A DNA stretch of 64,000 nt, taken from the NCBI RefSeq assembly GCF_019042245.1, contig NZ_JAHQCX010000015.1:1-64000 (forward strand). Reading direction: 5' to 3'. The notes beneath the pieces are model-generated. The model was given only the letters and a program-made list of their open reading frames with translations, did not search any database and had not been told where the DNA came from. Source of the DNA: Diplocloster modestus. Lineage in GTDB: Bacteria > Bacillota > Clostridia > Lachnospirales > Lachnospiraceae. This document shows positions 26,631 to 35,543 of the stretch, in pieces. How positions within the stretch are numbered: position 1 is the stretch's first letter; each line of letters starts with the position of its first letter. The position numbers were made by a program, and so were the translations under genes.

Positions 26631-28289
26631 TTATTCTTTCGGTGTATCATCGGTAGCGGGATCAAGGTCATAACCGCCCGCTGTCTTCGCATCCTGGTTA
26701 TAATTCGAATAGATGGGATCAAGCTCTTTTAACAGACCATCCACTTCCAGCTCCTTATTGGTATAGCGGATAACAGCATCATTGAATTTTGGTATGTCAG
26801 CCTGATTGGACCGCTCCAGCCCGGTAATTGAATTCCACTCTTTTGAAGGAGCTACCGGCTCGAATCCTGCCAGAATTCCTTCCAGTTCTTCACTTAAGGT
26901 TACCCCTTTGATGACACAGGGACCCTGCACGTAATTGCCGTTGGTCAGCGTCTCCTCATAGCAGAGCTGTGCTCCCTCCGGCGAATACCAGAATTTATAG
27001 AAATCCTTTACTCTGGCCATATGGTCGCTGTCCTCTTTATCGATGATACTCATGATGTTTCCGAAATCCCAGTAGCTCCTCAGATCCTTCTGGAAACCTT
27101 CCGGCGGATTCGCAAAGGAATTGATCTGGAATGTTGCCCAGTCAAACGCCATATCCCCTGACAGCTGGTTGATATCGCTTAAGATCAGTCCCGCATTAAA
27201 ACTGGCCTGATATAGCATCGGGGAAATCTGGGATTCAAAGTCGGCGATACACTGGGTACTCTCCGCTGCGATCCAGTTTTTCGGGAAATACTGGCCCAGC
27301 TTCTGGAACTCGGTCCACATTGCCTTATTTTCCGGCGTATCCACTCCATTTTCAATTCCGTATTTCAGCATCCGCTCAGGGCTTAACACACAGAACTGAT
27401 CGCAATTCGGCTGGGCTTCATCGAATTTAAAATCTTTATTGGAAGCCATCGTATTTTCATCCCAGAGCGCGTCTTCCGGCTGAATCAAAAATTCCTCTTC
27501 TTTTGCGCGGTAGATAGCATCAGCCAATGTATTCCCCAGCCGGAAGCTCTCATATCCCGCCGACAGCGGTACGTCGTATCCGGCGTCTTTTAACTTTTGG
27601 CATACTTCCACTACTTCCTCATAAGTTTCCGGTACCTGGATATTATTCGCTTCAAAGATGTTTTTGTTATAGAAGAAAGCAAATCCGATCTTATCAAACG
27701 GCAGATAAGGCCGGTACTTGCCGCCGCTGTTGCTCAATACGCGGGTAAGGTCGTCCTCCTCAAACACATCTCTGACCTTGGCATTTCCATTATAGGGATT
27801 CTCTTCATCCAGCATTTCGGTCATATCATACAGATATCCTTTGTCCACGGCCAGATCCATGCTATTATTCGTCAAAGCCATACCGACAAAATTACCGTGC
27901 ACGATATCCGGAGCATTCTCCTTTTTGTCATCGCTCAAAGAGGTTACCATCTTCGTCAGATAAGCGTCGTTATCGGAAATCACATCCACAACCACCTTGG
28001 TCTCCGGATGAAGCTTCATGTATTCTTCCGCCAGTTTTTTTTCACCCGCTGTGTAGAAGTTATTTATGACAGATAATATAATCGTATCTTCTTTGCTGGT
28101 ATCCCAGGCCGCTTCTGTTCCGTCGGCTGGAGCCGGTGCTGCTGCCTGGGCTGCGGCATCCGGCTGCGCGGTCTGGCCGCCTGCCTTCTGTCCGCTGTCC
28201 GAATCAGAATTACCGCATCCGCTTAATATCATTGAAAAAGTCATTACAGTTGTCAGTAACAGGGAAATTGCTTGATTTCTCCTTTTCAT
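26631..28289 (-). CDS. Extracellular solute-binding lipoprotein of the rhamnoside importer
   Basis: 552 residues. The signal peptide ends in the lipobox ILSGC (Cys25), followed by an Ala/Gly/Gln-rich linker to about residue 60 and then a family 1 solute-binding fold (TIILSVINNFYTAGEKKLAEEYMKLHPETKVVV). At about 530 mature residues it is larger than the usual 420, as seen in oligosaccharide-binding members. It is the first gene of the operon ending in the two rhamnosidases, with an AGGAGAG site. The upstream region carries an AAAACGTTTT cre/LacI-type palindrome. Confidence 0.9.
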   Translation of the reverse strand: MKRRNQAISLLLTTVMTFSMILSGCGNSDSDSGQKAGGQTAQPDAAAQAAAPAPADGTEAAWDTSKEDTIILSVINNFYTAGEKKLAEEYMKLHPETKVVVDVISDNDAYLTKMVTSLSDDKKENAPDIVHGNFVGMALTNNSMDLAVDKGYLYDMTEMLDEENPYNGNAKVRDVFEEDDLTRVLSNSGGKYRPYLPFDKIGFAFFYNKNIFEANNIQVPETYEEVVEVCQKLKDAGYDVPLSAGYESFRLGNTLADAIYRAKEEEFLIQPEDALWDENTMASNKDFKFDEAQPNCDQFCVLSPERMLKYGIENGVDTPENKAMWTEFQKLGQYFPKNWIAAESTQCIADFESQISPMLYQASFNAGLILSDINQLSGDMAFDWATFQINSFANPPEGFQKDLRSYWDFGNIMSIIDKEDSDHMARVKDFYKFWYSPEGAQLCYEETLTNGNYVQGPCVIKGVTLSEELEGILAGFEPVAPSKEWNSITGLERSNQADIPKFNDAVIRYTNKELEVDGLLKELDPIYSNYNQDAKTAGGYDLDPATDDTPKE

Positions 28290-28607
28290 GATTGCTCTCC
28301 TTTTCTATGTATCCACGATTTATGTCTCCAAGTATTCGTGAAAACGTTTTAATAAATTTAAAAACCAGTTTAAAGAATTCCTTTAAAGATTAATCAGTTT
28401 TGTATTCTTGTTTTATCCATTTTCATATGATATAATACTTGTGCTGTTTTCCACGGATTATCGTTCCACCGAGGCCGTATTGGGAAACAGTTATTTTTTG
28501 TCTCTTTGGAAAGCCACCTCCCTTATCTTTTCATTTTCCTTTTTATTTACCTTTTTATCTACTTTTGCAATAACCTGCCTCCTCCTTTTTTCTTCTTTTC
28601 TAATATA
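28290..28607. other. Intergenic region upstream of the rhamnoside operon
   Basis: It holds the TGAAAACGTTTTAA site and an inverted repeat TTTAAAG/CTTTAAA (about 28371-28389). A plus-strand promoter-like pair, TTGTTT-17-TATAAT, lies near 28408-28436 with no convincing gene behind it. No clear minus-strand -35/-10 pair could be fixed. The plus-strand frame here is hydrophobic but has no ribosome site and is not called. Confidence 0.45.
28339..28352. promoter_or_regulatory. cre-like / LacI-family operator before the rhamnoside operon
   Basis: TGAAAACGTTTTAA contains a perfect 10-bp palindrome with a central CG, as in CcpA cre sites and other LacI-family operators. It lies 50 bp upstream of the solute-binding protein start. 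It differs from the TTTACCCGGGTAAA sites at the adjacent lacI-type gene, so catabolite repression by CcpA is the simpler reading. Confidence 0.55.
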
Positions 28608-29621
28608 TCATCTGCAGCATTTTGCAGTTGATTTCCGTATGGTCAGCTCCAGCGTATTCCGATAATAGCTGATGGTGTCCTCCATCATGTCCGCATACAG
28701 AAGTTCGAAGGCTTTGCGCCCCAATCTGTTCTGATCCACTGCCATAGTGGTAAGCGAAGGTTCCCAGTACTTTCCGAAGGAAATCCCGTCAATCCCCATT
28801 ACCGATACGTCTTCCGGAATCAGAAACCCGCTTTCCCGGAACGCTTTCATAGCTCCTAACGCCATCAGATCATTACCGCAGATAACCGCTGTAAACTTAT
28901 GTCCCAGGCTCATCAGCCGGTTCGCGGCGTCGTAGCCTTCCGTCATGCTGGTCGCATAGGGATATTTTCCGTCGATCAGCAGGGAATCCCGGCAGGACAG
29001 TTCCAGTTTGTTTACCATGTTCTTATAACTGATACATCTTAAATCGTAAGGCAGATTCCTTCCCAGACCACTCAGATAAGCAATATCCCGGTGCCCCATT
29101 CCATACAGGTATTCCATCGCTTCCTTCATCGCAAAGATATAATCGTTCTCAATCGAAGCGATTCTGCGGTAATCCACCTCCACATTGCCGCTGGTCACGA
29201 TCTTAATTCCACGTTCAACCAGATCATACAGCTTATTTACTTTGAACTTATAGGGAAGCGCCGTAACAAAAACCCCATCCAGCCTGCGTGTGATAAAATT
29301 GTCAAAATAGTCATCCAGCTTATTAAAACCTGTGCAGATATTTACAAAATAATTTTTTTCATTGGCCGCGCTTTCGAATCCCCTGGCAATCTCTCCGAAA
29401 AAGGGATTTGAAATATCCTCCAGCACGATTCCCACCTGCATGGTACGATTGGTCGACATACTTCTGGCTATCATATCCGGGCGGTAATCCAGCGCTTTCA
29501 CAGCTTCCATCACTTTATGTACTGTTTCCTCTTTCACTTTACCTGACTGATTCAGTACGTTCGATACTGTCGCGGTCGATACGCCTGCCAGCTTTGCCAC
29601 ATCCGTTCTGGTCGCTTTCAT
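28608..29621 (-). CDS. LacI-family transcriptional regulator of the rhamnoside locus
   Basis: 337 residues from the ATG at 29621, chosen because AGGAGATG lies just upstream and the helix-turn-helix starts at once (MKATRTDVAKLAGVSTATVSNVLNQSG). The hinge region (YRPDMIARSM) and periplasmic-binding-type effector domain are complete, ending LELTIRKSTAKCCR. It lies upstream of the importer/rhamnosidase operon on the same strand and probably represses it in response to a sugar. Two matching palindromes flank its own promoter (29637-29650 and 29757-29770), suggesting autoregulation. Confidence 0.88.
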   Translation of the reverse strand: MKATRTDVAKLAGVSTATVSNVLNQSGKVKEETVHKVMEAVKALDYRPDMIARSMSTNRTMQVGIVLEDISNPFFGEIARGFESAANEKNYFVNICTGFNKLDDYFDNFITRRLDGVFVTALPYKFKVNKLYDLVERGIKIVTSGNVEVDYRRIASIENDYIFAMKEAMEYLYGMGHRDIAYLSGLGRNLPYDLRCISYKNMVNKLELSCRDSLLIDGKYPYATSMTEGYDAANRLMSLGHKFTAVICGNDLMALGAMKAFRESGFLIPEDVSVMGIDGISFGKYWEPSLTTMAVDQNRLGRKAFELLYADMMEDTISYYRNTLELTIRKSTAKCCR

Positions 29622-29636
29622 TTTTTCATCTCCTGT

Positions 29637-29650
29637 TTTACCCGGGTAAA
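29637..29650. promoter_or_regulatory. Candidate operator O1 of the LacI-type regulator
   Basis: TTTACCCGGGTAAA is a perfect 14-bp palindrome with a central CG. It sits in the leader 16 bp before the lacI-type start codon. Its twin lies 120 bp away. Confidence 0.65.
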
Positions 29651-29709
29651 TTTTATAATAAAAAAAATTTCCGTTTGTTTTTGTTAATTTAGTATTTTTT
29701 ATAAGTCTA

Positions 29710-29738
29710 ATATTAACATTTATCGTGTAATTTGTCAA
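29710..29738 (-). promoter_or_regulatory. Promoter of the LacI-type regulator gene
   Basis: Minus-strand TTGACA (29733-29738) and TAATAT (29710-29715) are 17 bp apart and lie between the two operators. Confidence 0.75.
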
Positions 29739-29756
29739 TATCTTTCTGTCAATTAA

Positions 29757-29770
29757 TTTACCCGGGTAAC
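29757..29770. promoter_or_regulatory. Candidate operator O2 of the LacI-type regulator
   Basis: TTTACCCGGGTAAC differs from O1 at one position and lies 18 bp upstream of the -35 box. The 120-bp centre-to-centre spacing from O1 would suit a tetramer-mediated loop. Confidence 0.65.
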
Positions 29771-29840
29771 CAAAATGTATTGCTGATTACCGACAAAAAA
29801 ATAAAACTGTATCATTCGTAACATAAATCAAGCGCAGCGG

Positions 29841-30221
29841 CTACTTACGCCAGAATGTGGAGCATTCCGCTTTGTCCAGCTTATTATAGGTTATCATTTG
29901 TTTAAGCAATGGAAAATCCACAGGTTTGTTCCATGGGATACGTACCAGCTGCTGGCTGTGCTCATATCCTGCTTTTACTATCTCATCTGAAAAATGCTCA
30001 ATTCCAGCCCTTTCCGGTGAAACTGCCATATGCTGCTTTGACACGCTGAAACCGATGATAAAGGTTCCATGCTCGGTAAACATGGGCTGGTTCCACGCTA
30101 CATTAGGTGTCAATTCCGGGAATTTATCCATCACCCATTTTAAAACTTCCGCTACTCTCGCCTGCTGTGTCAAATCCTCTATCTTCTCCAAATACTCTTC
30201 AAAAATATGGATTCCGCTCAA
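29841..30221 (-). CDS. DUF1801 / YdhG-type (frataxin-like fold) protein
   Basis: 126 residues. The motifs AEVLKWVMDKFPELTPNVAWNQPMF and TFIIGFSVSKQHMAVSPE match the DUF1801 family, small cytoplasmic proteins with a frataxin-related fold; B. subtilis YdhG was proposed to be an iron chaperone. The function here is uncertain. It appears to be a single gene, and no partner is suggested by its neighbours. Confidence 0.8.
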   Translation of the reverse strand: MSGIHIFEEYLEKIEDLTQQARVAEVLKWVMDKFPELTPNVAWNQPMFTEHGTFIIGFSVSKQHMAVSPERAGIEHFSDEIVKAGYEHSQQLVRIPWNKPVDFPLLKQMITYNKLDKAECSTFWRK

Positions 30222-30366
30222 ATTTTTTTCCTCTGCTTTCTCAAAAGTTCATTTTCCATTTAATATTGTTTGATTTTTGCCGGATTAGATTCAACATTGC
30301 TCTAAATGCATAACATTTCCAATAAATTGTTACCCACAAGAATTATTATATGGATAAGTATGGACG

Positions 30367-30433
30367 ACTCCCGGCCATATCATACGTCTCTTCCCCAGAT
30401 CTGGACAGAACCGCATTTTATATGGCCGGGAGC
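30367..30433. terminator. Hairpin after the PepSY lipoprotein gene
   Basis: ACTCCCGGCCATAT (30367-30380) pairs with ATATGGCCGGGAG (30420-30432) across a 39-nt loop that itself contains CAGATCTG. It lies 14 bp past the PepSY gene stop. A U-tract is lacking, so it may protect the mRNA 3' end and not terminate transcription. Confidence 0.45.
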
Positions 30434-30446
30434 CGTGTTTACCGAA

Positions 30447-31217
30447 TCAATTAAATACAGATTCTTCCTCCCATTTCAACACCGTACCATCTGTGGTATC
30501 GATTTCGAATTCATATTCCATATCACTGTAAATAATTTTCCCCTCATAGACGAGCCTGCCGTCCTCCTCATCCAGCTTCATCCGGATATCAGAATCGGAA
30601 GCTCCCGGCACTTTCTGAAGCGCAATCTGCCTTGCATCACTCTCACTGATCTGGGTAGCAGAAGCGCCGGCGCCGCTAAGAGCAGCCTTCCCTGCCTCCT
30701 CTTCACTGATTAAACCGTCCGGCATATCTGCTCCGGCAAAATCCTTGTTCTCAATATCATAATCGATACTTAAAATAGTTCCCGTTGCGGCATCAATATC
30801 ATAATCATATTCTTTATTCCCGGAATAAAACTCTACCTCATATTCGCGCTTTCCGTCATCGGTGTCCAGTTTGACCTTCATATATGAGATATCCGCATCG
30901 CTGACTAAAGCGTGGGCAAGGGCTATCTGCTTCGCCTTTTCCTCACCGATGAATACGGATGCCTCCGCGCCGCTTGAGGGCTGCCCTTCCTGTGACTGGA
31001 TCGCCACACTGTCCCCTTTCGCCGGCTGGGCGCTGTTGTTCATTTCATTCTGGATTACATCTACGGATGCTGCGCTTTTCTCAGACTGTACCGTCTCATC
31101 GGAAGCGGCGATCTGCTGTGTAACAGGCGGAACTTCTTCCCTGGAACCGCACCCGGTCAGCAGAATTGCAGATAAACTAAGTATTGGAAACAGTGTATAG
31201 ACTGCTTTCTTTTTCAT
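30447..31217 (-). CDS. PepSY-domain lipoprotein (two PepSY repeats)
   Basis: 256 residues. The signal peptide ends in the lipobox LLTGC (Cys23), followed by a low-complexity linker to about residue 88. Two PepSY repeats follow, each with AKQIAL / ARQIAL, a DSDIRMKLDEEDGRLVYEGKI-like strand block and a DIDAATGTIL / EIDTTDGTVL block. PepSY proteins outside the membrane are thought to inhibit or chaperone extracytoplasmic proteases or to bind ligands. It follows a response regulator and histidine kinase on the same strand, so it is either their target or a modulator of the kinase. Confidence 0.88.
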   Translation of the reverse strand: MKKKAVYTLFPILSLSAILLTGCGSREEVPPVTQQIAASDETVQSEKSAASVDVIQNEMNNSAQPAKGDSVAIQSQEGQPSSGAEASVFIGEEKAKQIALAHALVSDADISYMKVKLDTDDGKREYEVEFYSGNKEYDYDIDAATGTILSIDYDIENKDFAGADMPDGLISEEEAGKAALSGAGASATQISESDARQIALQKVPGASDSDIRMKLDEEDGRLVYEGKIIYSDMEYEFEIDTTDGTVLKWEEESVFN

Positions 31218-31366
31218 ATTTGTGGACTCCTTTCAATACATGAAATATTTTTTAATATGTCTTACTTATTTAAAGTATAAGTATCATATATTAAAAGAAC
31301 ATTAAAATGGTAAATAAATATTATTTCTTTTCTTTCATCATTCTTAACCAATCACAAGGTGTTCAC

Positions 31367-32740
31367 TCATTCACAATCCACCGGAAGAGTGAAAGTAAAG
31401 ATACTCCCCTCATGCAATACGCTTTTCACCGCGGCTTCACCACCGTGGGCCTGGACGATCCATTTTACCATAGGCAGTCCCAGCCCGGCGCCCTTCCCGT
31501 CTTCGGCACTGCGGGAAGTATCGACCTGATAAAAACGGTTCCAAATCTTATCCAGCTGATCCTGCGGAATGCCGATCCCGTCATCCTCGACAGCTCCCCG
31601 AATCTGTCCCTCTTCTTCTGATAAAGTGATCAGTATTTGACCGTTATCTTTCCCATATGTGATACTGTTAGAGATCAGGTTCATCCACAGGCGCATCATC
31701 ATCGTCTGGTCAGCCACCATCATAATCCCGGGCTGAATCCTGGTCTTGACTGTGATGTTCCTGGATGCCGCCTGAGTCCTCAGCTCTTCTGCCGTCATCT
31801 GTGTCAGTTCGCTGAGATTTAAAACCTCCTTATGTGCCTTCTGTCTTCCACTATCCGCCCTTGCCAGAGTCAAAAGCTGCGAAATCAGTGCGGACATTTT
31901 CTTTGCCTGTTTTCGTATAACCTGCAGACTAGATTTCATCTCCTCCGGTTCCTCCTGTACACTAAGTGCGTATTCACTCTGCGTGAGTATCACCGAAACC
32001 GGAGTGCGCAGCTCATGGGAAACATCCGAGGTAAACTGCTTCTCATTTTCAAAAGATTCCTGCAGCCGGTCCATCATACTGTCAAACGTATGTGCCAGCC
32101 GGTGGACCTCATCACCTCCGTCACCCAGACTGATCCTCTGCGACAGATCCTTACCGCCGCTGATTCTCTGTGCCGTACCGGTGATGTCTGACAGCGGCGC
32201 CAATGCCCGCCTGATAATCAGGTAGCCTCCCGCCGCGATACACAGCACCAGAAACGGAAGCAGTACCAGAGCCAGCCGAACCACCGTGCTCAAGGCGCTG
32301 TCTGTCTGTTCCTGAGAGGTAATCCCGCGAATCCACACATTGCCATAACCCTCTATAGGACTGCAGTAATCATAATAATACCAGTGGGCCTGGCTGGATT
32401 CCGCCTGTCTGAGTTCATCCATAACCAGCACAGAATCCCCCCGGAACTGGGAAGGAGTCCGCCCATACAGGAATCTCCCTTCAGAATCATAGACAGAAAG
32501 GTAGATCCCCTGCCCCAAATAATCCAGCAGATCATGATCGATCTCCAACCTGCCCTCCTCATAATTAATCTCCTGAAAACTCTCTGTGACAGCACCCTTC
32601 AGGCGCTGTTTTGCATCCGAAAGAACCCGGTTTCCACTGATAAAAAACAAAAACCACAGCACCAGGATCACCAGAAGCGTCATAAAGATCGTATACCAGA
32701 CCGTTATTTTAGATTTTATCGATATATTCTTCATAGGCAC
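31367..32740 (-). CDS. Sensor histidine kinase, two-transmembrane, HAMP-HisKA-HATPase
   Basis: 457 residues. TM1 is at about 15-36 and TM2 at about 155-178, with an extracellular sensor of about 115 residues between them. A HAMP linker (RRALAPLSDITGTAQRISGG) precedes the H-box SDVSHELRTPVSV, with the phospho-accepting His near residue 240, and the HATPase has N, G1 (DDGIGIP) and G2 (GKGAGLGLPMV) boxes. It should phosphorylate the OmpR-type regulator encoded 48 bp upstream. The signal is unknown. Confidence 0.93.
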   Translation of the reverse strand: MPMKNISIKSKITVWYTIFMTLLVILVLWFLFFISGNRVLSDAKQRLKGAVTESFQEINYEEGRLEIDHDLLDYLGQGIYLSVYDSEGRFLYGRTPSQFRGDSVLVMDELRQAESSQAHWYYYDYCSPIEGYGNVWIRGITSQEQTDSALSTVVRLALVLLPFLVLCIAAGGYLIIRRALAPLSDITGTAQRISGGKDLSQRISLGDGGDEVHRLAHTFDSMMDRLQESFENEKQFTSDVSHELRTPVSVILTQSEYALSVQEEPEEMKSSLQVIRKQAKKMSALISQLLTLARADSGRQKAHKEVLNLSELTQMTAEELRTQAASRNITVKTRIQPGIMMVADQTMMMRLWMNLISNSITYGKDNGQILITLSEEEGQIRGAVEDDGIGIPQDQLDKIWNRFYQVDTSRSAEDGKGAGLGLPMVKWIVQAHGGEAAVKSVLHEGSIFTFTLPVDCE

Positions 32741-32788
32741 ATATTCTTTCCCGAGGCAGGCATACTCATCCCCGCCGTTTCACCGGAA

Positions 32789-33457
32789 TCATACTTTCAG
32801 CACATAGCCGGCACCACGCACCGTGTGAATCAGTTTTGGCTCAAAATCATCATCAATTTTTTTCCGCAGATAACGAATGTATACATCCACCACATTGGAG
32901 CCCCCTTCGTAGTCATAATTCCAGATATGCTGTTCGATCCTGTCCCTGCTCAAGACGATACCCTGATTATGAACCAGATATTCCAGAATAGAAAATTCCC
33001 TGGATGACAGAGGTATCTCCTGCTGATCCCGGAACACCGTACGCGCGTCACAATCCACCGTAAGATTCGCCACCCGGTAACAGTGATCCGTACGTCCGCC
33101 CTCCCTGCGCAGCATAACCCTTATCCTGGCCAGCAATTCGTCAAAAGCAAAGGGTTTCACCAGATAATCATCCGCCCCCGCATCCAGACCGTTCACCCGA
33201 TCCTCAACACGATCCAGAGCGGTCAGCATCAGGACCGGAATCCTGCTTCCAGATGCCCGCAGCTTTTTCAAGACCTCCAGCCCGCTGACCTTCGGCATCA
33301 TAATATCCAGGATACAAGCGTCATATTCCGCCCCCCTAAGACAATCCAGGGCCTCCTCCCCATCATGGCAGGAATCCACCGTATAGTGGTTTTTAATCAA
33401 AATTTTAGTTATCACATCATTCAGATGCTTTTCATCCTCCGCTACCAGCAAACGCAT
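32789..33457 (-). CDS. OmpR-family response regulator
   Basis: 222 residues from the ATG at 33457 (MRLLVAEDEK), preferred over an upstream in-frame ATG because the receiver domain begins there. The phospho-acceptor is D51 (ACILDIMMP), with the Lys in LVKPFAFDEL. The C-terminal winged helix (REFSILEYLVHNQG through VDVYIRYLRKKID) is of the PhoB/OmpR type. It is the first gene of the operon with the kinase and PepSY lipoprotein. Confidence 0.93.
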   Translation of the reverse strand: MRLLVAEDEKHLNDVITKILIKNHYTVDSCHDGEEALDCLRGAEYDACILDIMMPKVSGLEVLKKLRASGSRIPVLMLTALDRVEDRVNGLDAGADDYLVKPFAFDELLARIRVMLRREGGRTDHCYRVANLTVDCDARTVFRDQQEIPLSSREFSILEYLVHNQGIVLSRDRIEQHIWNYDYEGGSNVVDVYIRYLRKKIDDDFEPKLIHTVRGAGYVLKV

Positions 33458-33733
33458 GAATCCGCACTCCCTCCAGCCTCTCTGCAGCCCCATCGCCTTC
33501 TTCTATTCCCGGGCCTCCAAAGTAAATACTAAATTTAAGTTTAATTATATAATACTATAATATAACAAAAACATGAAAGAAACATTAAAATCAAAAACTG
33601 CCCTGACAAAAAATCATCGGGCAGTTAAATAATACCTGTCTAAATATATAAACAATGCCACACCTAACTCCCCCAGCACCCTCATTCAAAGCTCCGGCGT
33701 ATAAAAACATGGAACCCGGCCAGCTATAAAACA
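33458..33733. other. Intergenic region with a terminator for the glycine cleavage operon
   Basis: No gene is seen. At 33596-33628 AACTGCCC pairs with GGGCAGTT; read on the minus strand the stem is followed by TTTGATTTTAA. On that strand the first upstream gene is lpdA, so this is the likely end of the glycine cleavage transcript, placing the palindromic element at 33734-34016 inside its 3' untranslated region. The right part also holds the response-regulator promoter area, not resolved by eye. Confidence 0.6.
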
Positions 33734-34016
33734 GGGAGGAGAGGGAAGGTACGCGGCCATGCGGAGCCGGACGTCCAATCCCGTGGGGCCGAATCGCTTG
33801 AGACCGGACCTTAGAACAGGTTACGCAGATGCAGGGAGAACCTCGCAGGGCCTGGAACACTGTCCGAGCCGTTTTCTGGCGAGTTTGTTCCAGGCCCTGC
33901 CAATAAGAGGTTCTCCCTGCATCGGAGTTACCTGTTCTTAGGTCCGGCCGATGCGATTCAGCCCCACGGGATTGGACGTCCGGCTCCGCATGGCCGCGTA
34001 CCTTCCCTCTCCTCCC
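33734..34016. repeat. Long palindromic element A (structured RNA/DNA candidate)
   Basis: A 283-bp interrupted palindrome. The outer arms (about 33734-33801 and 33950-34016) pair almost fully. The inner core (33795-33941) has three stems, an apical region GTCCGAGCCG/TGGCGAGTTTG (33862-33887) and an AATAAG internal loop (33902-33907). T.T mismatches interrupt the first core stem at CTTAG/CTTAG and GGTTAC/GTTACC. The same core, with different stem bases, occurs in element B at 59777-59921. It ends 6 bp from the lpdA stop codon. No protein is encoded. Confidence 0.8.
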
Positions 34017-34022
34017 GGCCCC

Positions 34023-35393
34023 TTAATCCCGGACCGCCTCCCCGATAGCCTCACAAAAAGTCGGATGCGGATAAATCACATTTCCCATGTTCTCAAGGGT
34101 CAGCCCCATCTCAATCGCCTGCACAAACTGGCTGATCATATCCGTAGCCCGCGCGCACATCAGCTGTGCTCCCAGAATTCTTCCACTGTCCGGGTCCGCC
34201 AGCACTTTCATAAACCCTCGCTCCTGCAGCGAAAGCACTGTTTTTCCATTTGCAGACATAGGATACTTGCAGACCTTCACCGGAATTCCCTGCTCCTTTG
34301 CCTCGTCCGCAGTCAGCCCCGCGCAGGCGATCTCCGGATCTGTATATACACATCCAGGCACGGTTCCCAGGCAGATGGTTTCAGGTTCGCTGAACATAGA
34401 CGCCACCGCGGTCAGCGCCTCGGCCGTGGCCGCATGGGCCAGCTGTACACCTCCAGCCACATCACCGGCCGCATAAATATCCGGTATGCTGGTTTCAAAA
34501 TGCTGATTCACCAGGATACAGCCCCGCTCCATCTCCGGTGACATTTCATCCTCAAACAGCCCTTCCGTATTCGCCCGGCGGCCTGTAGCGATGAGCACGG
34601 CATCCGCCGGCACCTCGATCTCCTTATCCTTTTCCACATAAGTACACGTAAGGCCCTCCGGTGTTTTCACGATTTCTTTTACCGTAACGCCTGTATAAAT
34701 ATCTGCGCCCCGTTTTTTCATAATCATCTTCAGGTTTTGAGATATTTCCCGGTCCATCCCCGGGAGAATTCTCTCCATGCTCTCCAGAACCGTCACCTGA
34801 CATCCCATCGCCTGGTATGCGGTGGCAAATTCCATACCGATTACACCCCCGCCAATAATCACAAGCCTGCCAAAGAGGTCACCTTTCATTTCCAGAAGCT
34901 CATCGCTGTTCAAGACTCCCTTAAGGCCGGAACCGGGAATCGGCGGGCTGGCCGGCCGGGACCCTGTAGCGATCAGAATTTTACTACCGGCCAGTTCCTG
35001 TACCTCCCCGTCCATACCCGTGATTCTTACCGTTTTTTGTGACGTAATCGATGCGCTCCCCTCATACAGGGTGACCTTATTCTTTTGAAATAATTTCAAT
35101 ATACCATCCCGCAATGTCCGGACTACCTCTTCTTTTCGCTCCCTTAATTTCTGATAATGGATAGCCGGTCCTGCGCCTGTCAGCCCGATCCGCTCTCCCT
35201 GTTTAAGCTCCTGATAGAGCAATGCCGTATGCAGAATCGTCTTAGTCGGTATACAGCCCCGGTTCAGACAAGTGCCGCCCACTCCGCCGGAATCTACCAC
35301 TGCGACTTTTTTTCCCATGCCGGCAGCTTTCAGCGCCGCGGGATAACCCGCCGGCCCGGCGCCAATCACGATAAGATCATATTGTTCCGTCAT
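34023..35393 (-). CDS. lpdA: Dihydrolipoyl dehydrogenase (L protein of glycine cleavage)
   Basis: 456 residues from the ATG at 35393, preferred because GGGAGG lies 5 nt upstream while the ATG 18 bp earlier has no such site. FAD motif GAGPAGYPAA at 11-20; the redox disulfide is C42-x4-C47 in GGTCLNRGCIPT; the NAD motif GGGVIGMEFA is near 178; and the C-terminal HPTFCEAIGE supplies the catalytic His-Glu pair. It reoxidises the dihydrolipoyl arm of GcvH with NAD+. There is no fused lipoyl domain. It is the last gene of the glycine cleavage operon. Confidence 0.94.
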   Translation of the reverse strand: MTEQYDLIVIGAGPAGYPAALKAAGMGKKVAVVDSGGVGGTCLNRGCIPTKTILHTALLYQELKQGERIGLTGAGPAIHYQKLRERKEEVVRTLRDGILKLFQKNKVTLYEGSASITSQKTVRITGMDGEVQELAGSKILIATGSRPASPPIPGSGLKGVLNSDELLEMKGDLFGRLVIIGGGVIGMEFATAYQAMGCQVTVLESMERILPGMDREISQNLKMIMKKRGADIYTGVTVKEIVKTPEGLTCTYVEKDKEIEVPADAVLIATGRRANTEGLFEDEMSPEMERGCILVNQHFETSIPDIYAAGDVAGGVQLAHAATAEALTAVASMFSEPETICLGTVPGCVYTDPEIACAGLTADEAKEQGIPVKVCKYPMSANGKTVLSLQERGFMKVLADPDSGRILGAQLMCARATDMISQFVQAIEMGLTLENMGNVIYPHPTFCEAIGEAVRD

Positions 35394-35543
35394 TCTTGCC
35401 TCCCTGTCCATTTATCTGTTCATTTATCTGTTCAGCCATGTTTTTGCAGTCACTTTCAGACTTTATCCCTTCGTTTCCCAGCCTTGCTTTCCTTATCCCC
35501 GTACTTTCCTGTCATTCATCCATTTTCCTGGCCAGCATTCCCG

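Noticed and set aside
28408..28665. 85-codon hydrophobic plus-strand frame between the rhamnoside operon and lacI-type gene
   Set aside because: A promoter-like pair overlaps its start, but there is no ribosome site, and its end runs antisense into the regulator gene.
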